Of a stretch of DNA of 14,280 nucleotides, positions 13,637 to 14,280 are shown piece after piece. The notes beneath the pieces are model-generated. The model was not told the origin of the DNA. It worked only from the letters and a program-made list of their open reading frames with translations, and searched no databases. The DNA comes from Methanobacteriota archaeon (GTDB taxonomy: Archaea; Thermoplasmatota; Poseidoniia; Poseidoniales; Poseidoniaceae): positions 1 to 14,280 of the forward strand of contig WTIV01000179.1 of the NCBI GenBank assembly GCA_011525095.1. Direction: 5' to 3'. Each line of letters begins with the position of its first letter. Position 1 is the stretch's first letter. The translations under genes were made by a program, and so were the position numbers.

Positions 13637-13673
13637 GAGAAAAATGATACACATCTTTCTGTTGAAACATCCC

Positions 13674-14267
13674 GTGTGGAAGAGGTACCTATCCGAATTT
13701 TGTGGTACCTTTTTGATGGTACTACTCGGCTGCGGCTCGGTTGCATTAGGTTGGAATTCTCTTGCAGTTAGCCTTACATTTGGATTTGCAGTATTCACTG
13801 CGATTATGATTTTCCAGCCGATTTCAGGTGCTCATATCAATCCAGCAGTATCCATTGCTTTTGCCGCGAATGGTGATTTGGAGAGAGAAGCACTTCCGGG
13901 ATATATCATAGCTCAATGTTTTGGAGGGTGGTTAGCCGCAATGATAGTTGTCTCTGGTGCAACCTCACCTGCTGTAGGATATGCACAGTCTTGGGGAATT
14001 GAAATCGCAATTACTCTCCTTCTGATGTACTCCATACACGTATTGGTTAGAAAAGAGGCAAACCTGTTTGCCCTTGCATTTGGCGTGGGATTGATGGTTG
14101 CGATACTTGCTTTTTGCTTTGGTGGGTTCACAGGTGCCAGCATGAATCCTGCTCGAACCTTGGGTCCAAACATAGTTACAGGTGAGGGTAACTTGATTCT
14201 ATATATCGTTGCACCAGTAATCGGCGCAGTGCTTGCTAACTTTATCCCTGAACCACTTGACGAATAG
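13674..14267 (+). CDS. Aquaporin (MIP family channel)
   Basis: This is a membrane channel for water and perhaps small neutral solutes. It shows six membrane helices and both pore half-helices: GAHINPAVS (Asn56) and GASMNPARTLGP (Asn158, with the filter Arg161 directly after NPA). The residue after that Arg is Thr rather than the Asp typical of glycerol facilitators, which favours a water-type channel. At 197 residues it is short for the family (usually about 230), mainly because of compact loops and a brief C-terminus. I prefer the GTG at 13674, giving MWKRYLSEFCGTF, the usual aquaporin opening. The ATG at 13644 is only 8 nt from the TATATA element and would probably lie outside the transcript if that element drives it. 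If a promoter further upstream is used, the ATG would add ten residues. The gene is divergent from the antiporter, which suggests shared control of ion and osmotic balance. Confidence 0.9.
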   Translation: MWKRYLSEFCGTFLMVLLGCGSVALGWNSLAVSLTFGFAVFTAIMIFQPISGAHINPAVSIAFAANGDLEREALPGYIIAQCFGGWLAAMIVVSGATSPAVGYAQSWGIEIAITLLLMYSIHVLVRKEANLFALAFGVGLMVAILAFCFGGFTGASMNPARTLGPNIVTGEGNLILYIVAPVIGAVLANFIPEPLDE

Positions 14268-14280
14268 CTTTCACAACGTG

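Noticed and set aside
13591..13746. 52-residue N-terminal extension of the antiporter
   Set aside because: It runs through the shared TATA element and into the aquaporin coding region on the opposite strand. The sequence is not membrane-like and the family alignment begins near the ATG at 13590.
1..14280. CRISPR array, tRNA, insertion sequence or attachment site
   Set aside because: Gaps between genes are all about 100 bp or shorter. I saw no regularly spaced repeats, cloverleaf-like sequence, transposase or flanking direct repeats.

Overview
The window most likely comes from a planktonic marine archaeon, with Marine Group II Euryarchaeota (Candidatus Poseidoniales) as the best guess. Three lines support this. 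Divergent genes share archaeal-style TATA elements (3183-3190 and 13631-13636). Several starts sit exactly 5 nt after GGTGA, the core of the archaeal Shine-Dalgarno sequence. The gene mix also fits: a C-terminally anchored subtilase, a giant polytopic membrane protein, and bacterial or eukaryotic-looking genes (a PlsC/GPAT-like acyltransferase and oligoribonuclease) on a moderately AT-rich background. This is inference, because no rRNA or other phylogenetic marker is present.

Region 1 (1-3156, minus strand) reads, in transcription order, acyltransferase, [2Fe-2S] small subunit, then molybdopterin large subunit of a xanthine dehydrogenase / CO dehydrogenase-like hydroxylase. The large subunit runs off the left edge. 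It carries an in-frame TGA at 437-439, yet its reading frame continues beyond that codon with well-conserved family sequence, including GGGFGGK.

Region 2 (3157-9936, plus strand) begins at a divergent promoter. It encodes a secreted, membrane-anchored subtilisin-like protease, then a 1364-residue protein with about 35 membrane segments and a charged cytoplasmic-type tail, then oligoribonuclease.

Region 3 (9926-13590, minus strand) is a compact cluster in the order Na+/Ca2+-exchanger-like antiporter, acyl-CoA dehydrogenase, MobA/MocA-like nucleotidyltransferase and XdhC/CoxI. The last two are the usual maturation factors for the enzyme class in region 1, so the window holds both a molybdenum hydroxylase and its probable maturases, 8 kb apart. 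An aquaporin (plus strand, to 14267) is divergent from the antiporter and shares its TATA region.

All gaps between genes are short (about 100 bp or less). I saw no tRNA, rRNA, CRISPR array, insertion sequence or integration site. Seven of the ten visible natural stops are TGA, so TGA is a normal stop codon in this genome.
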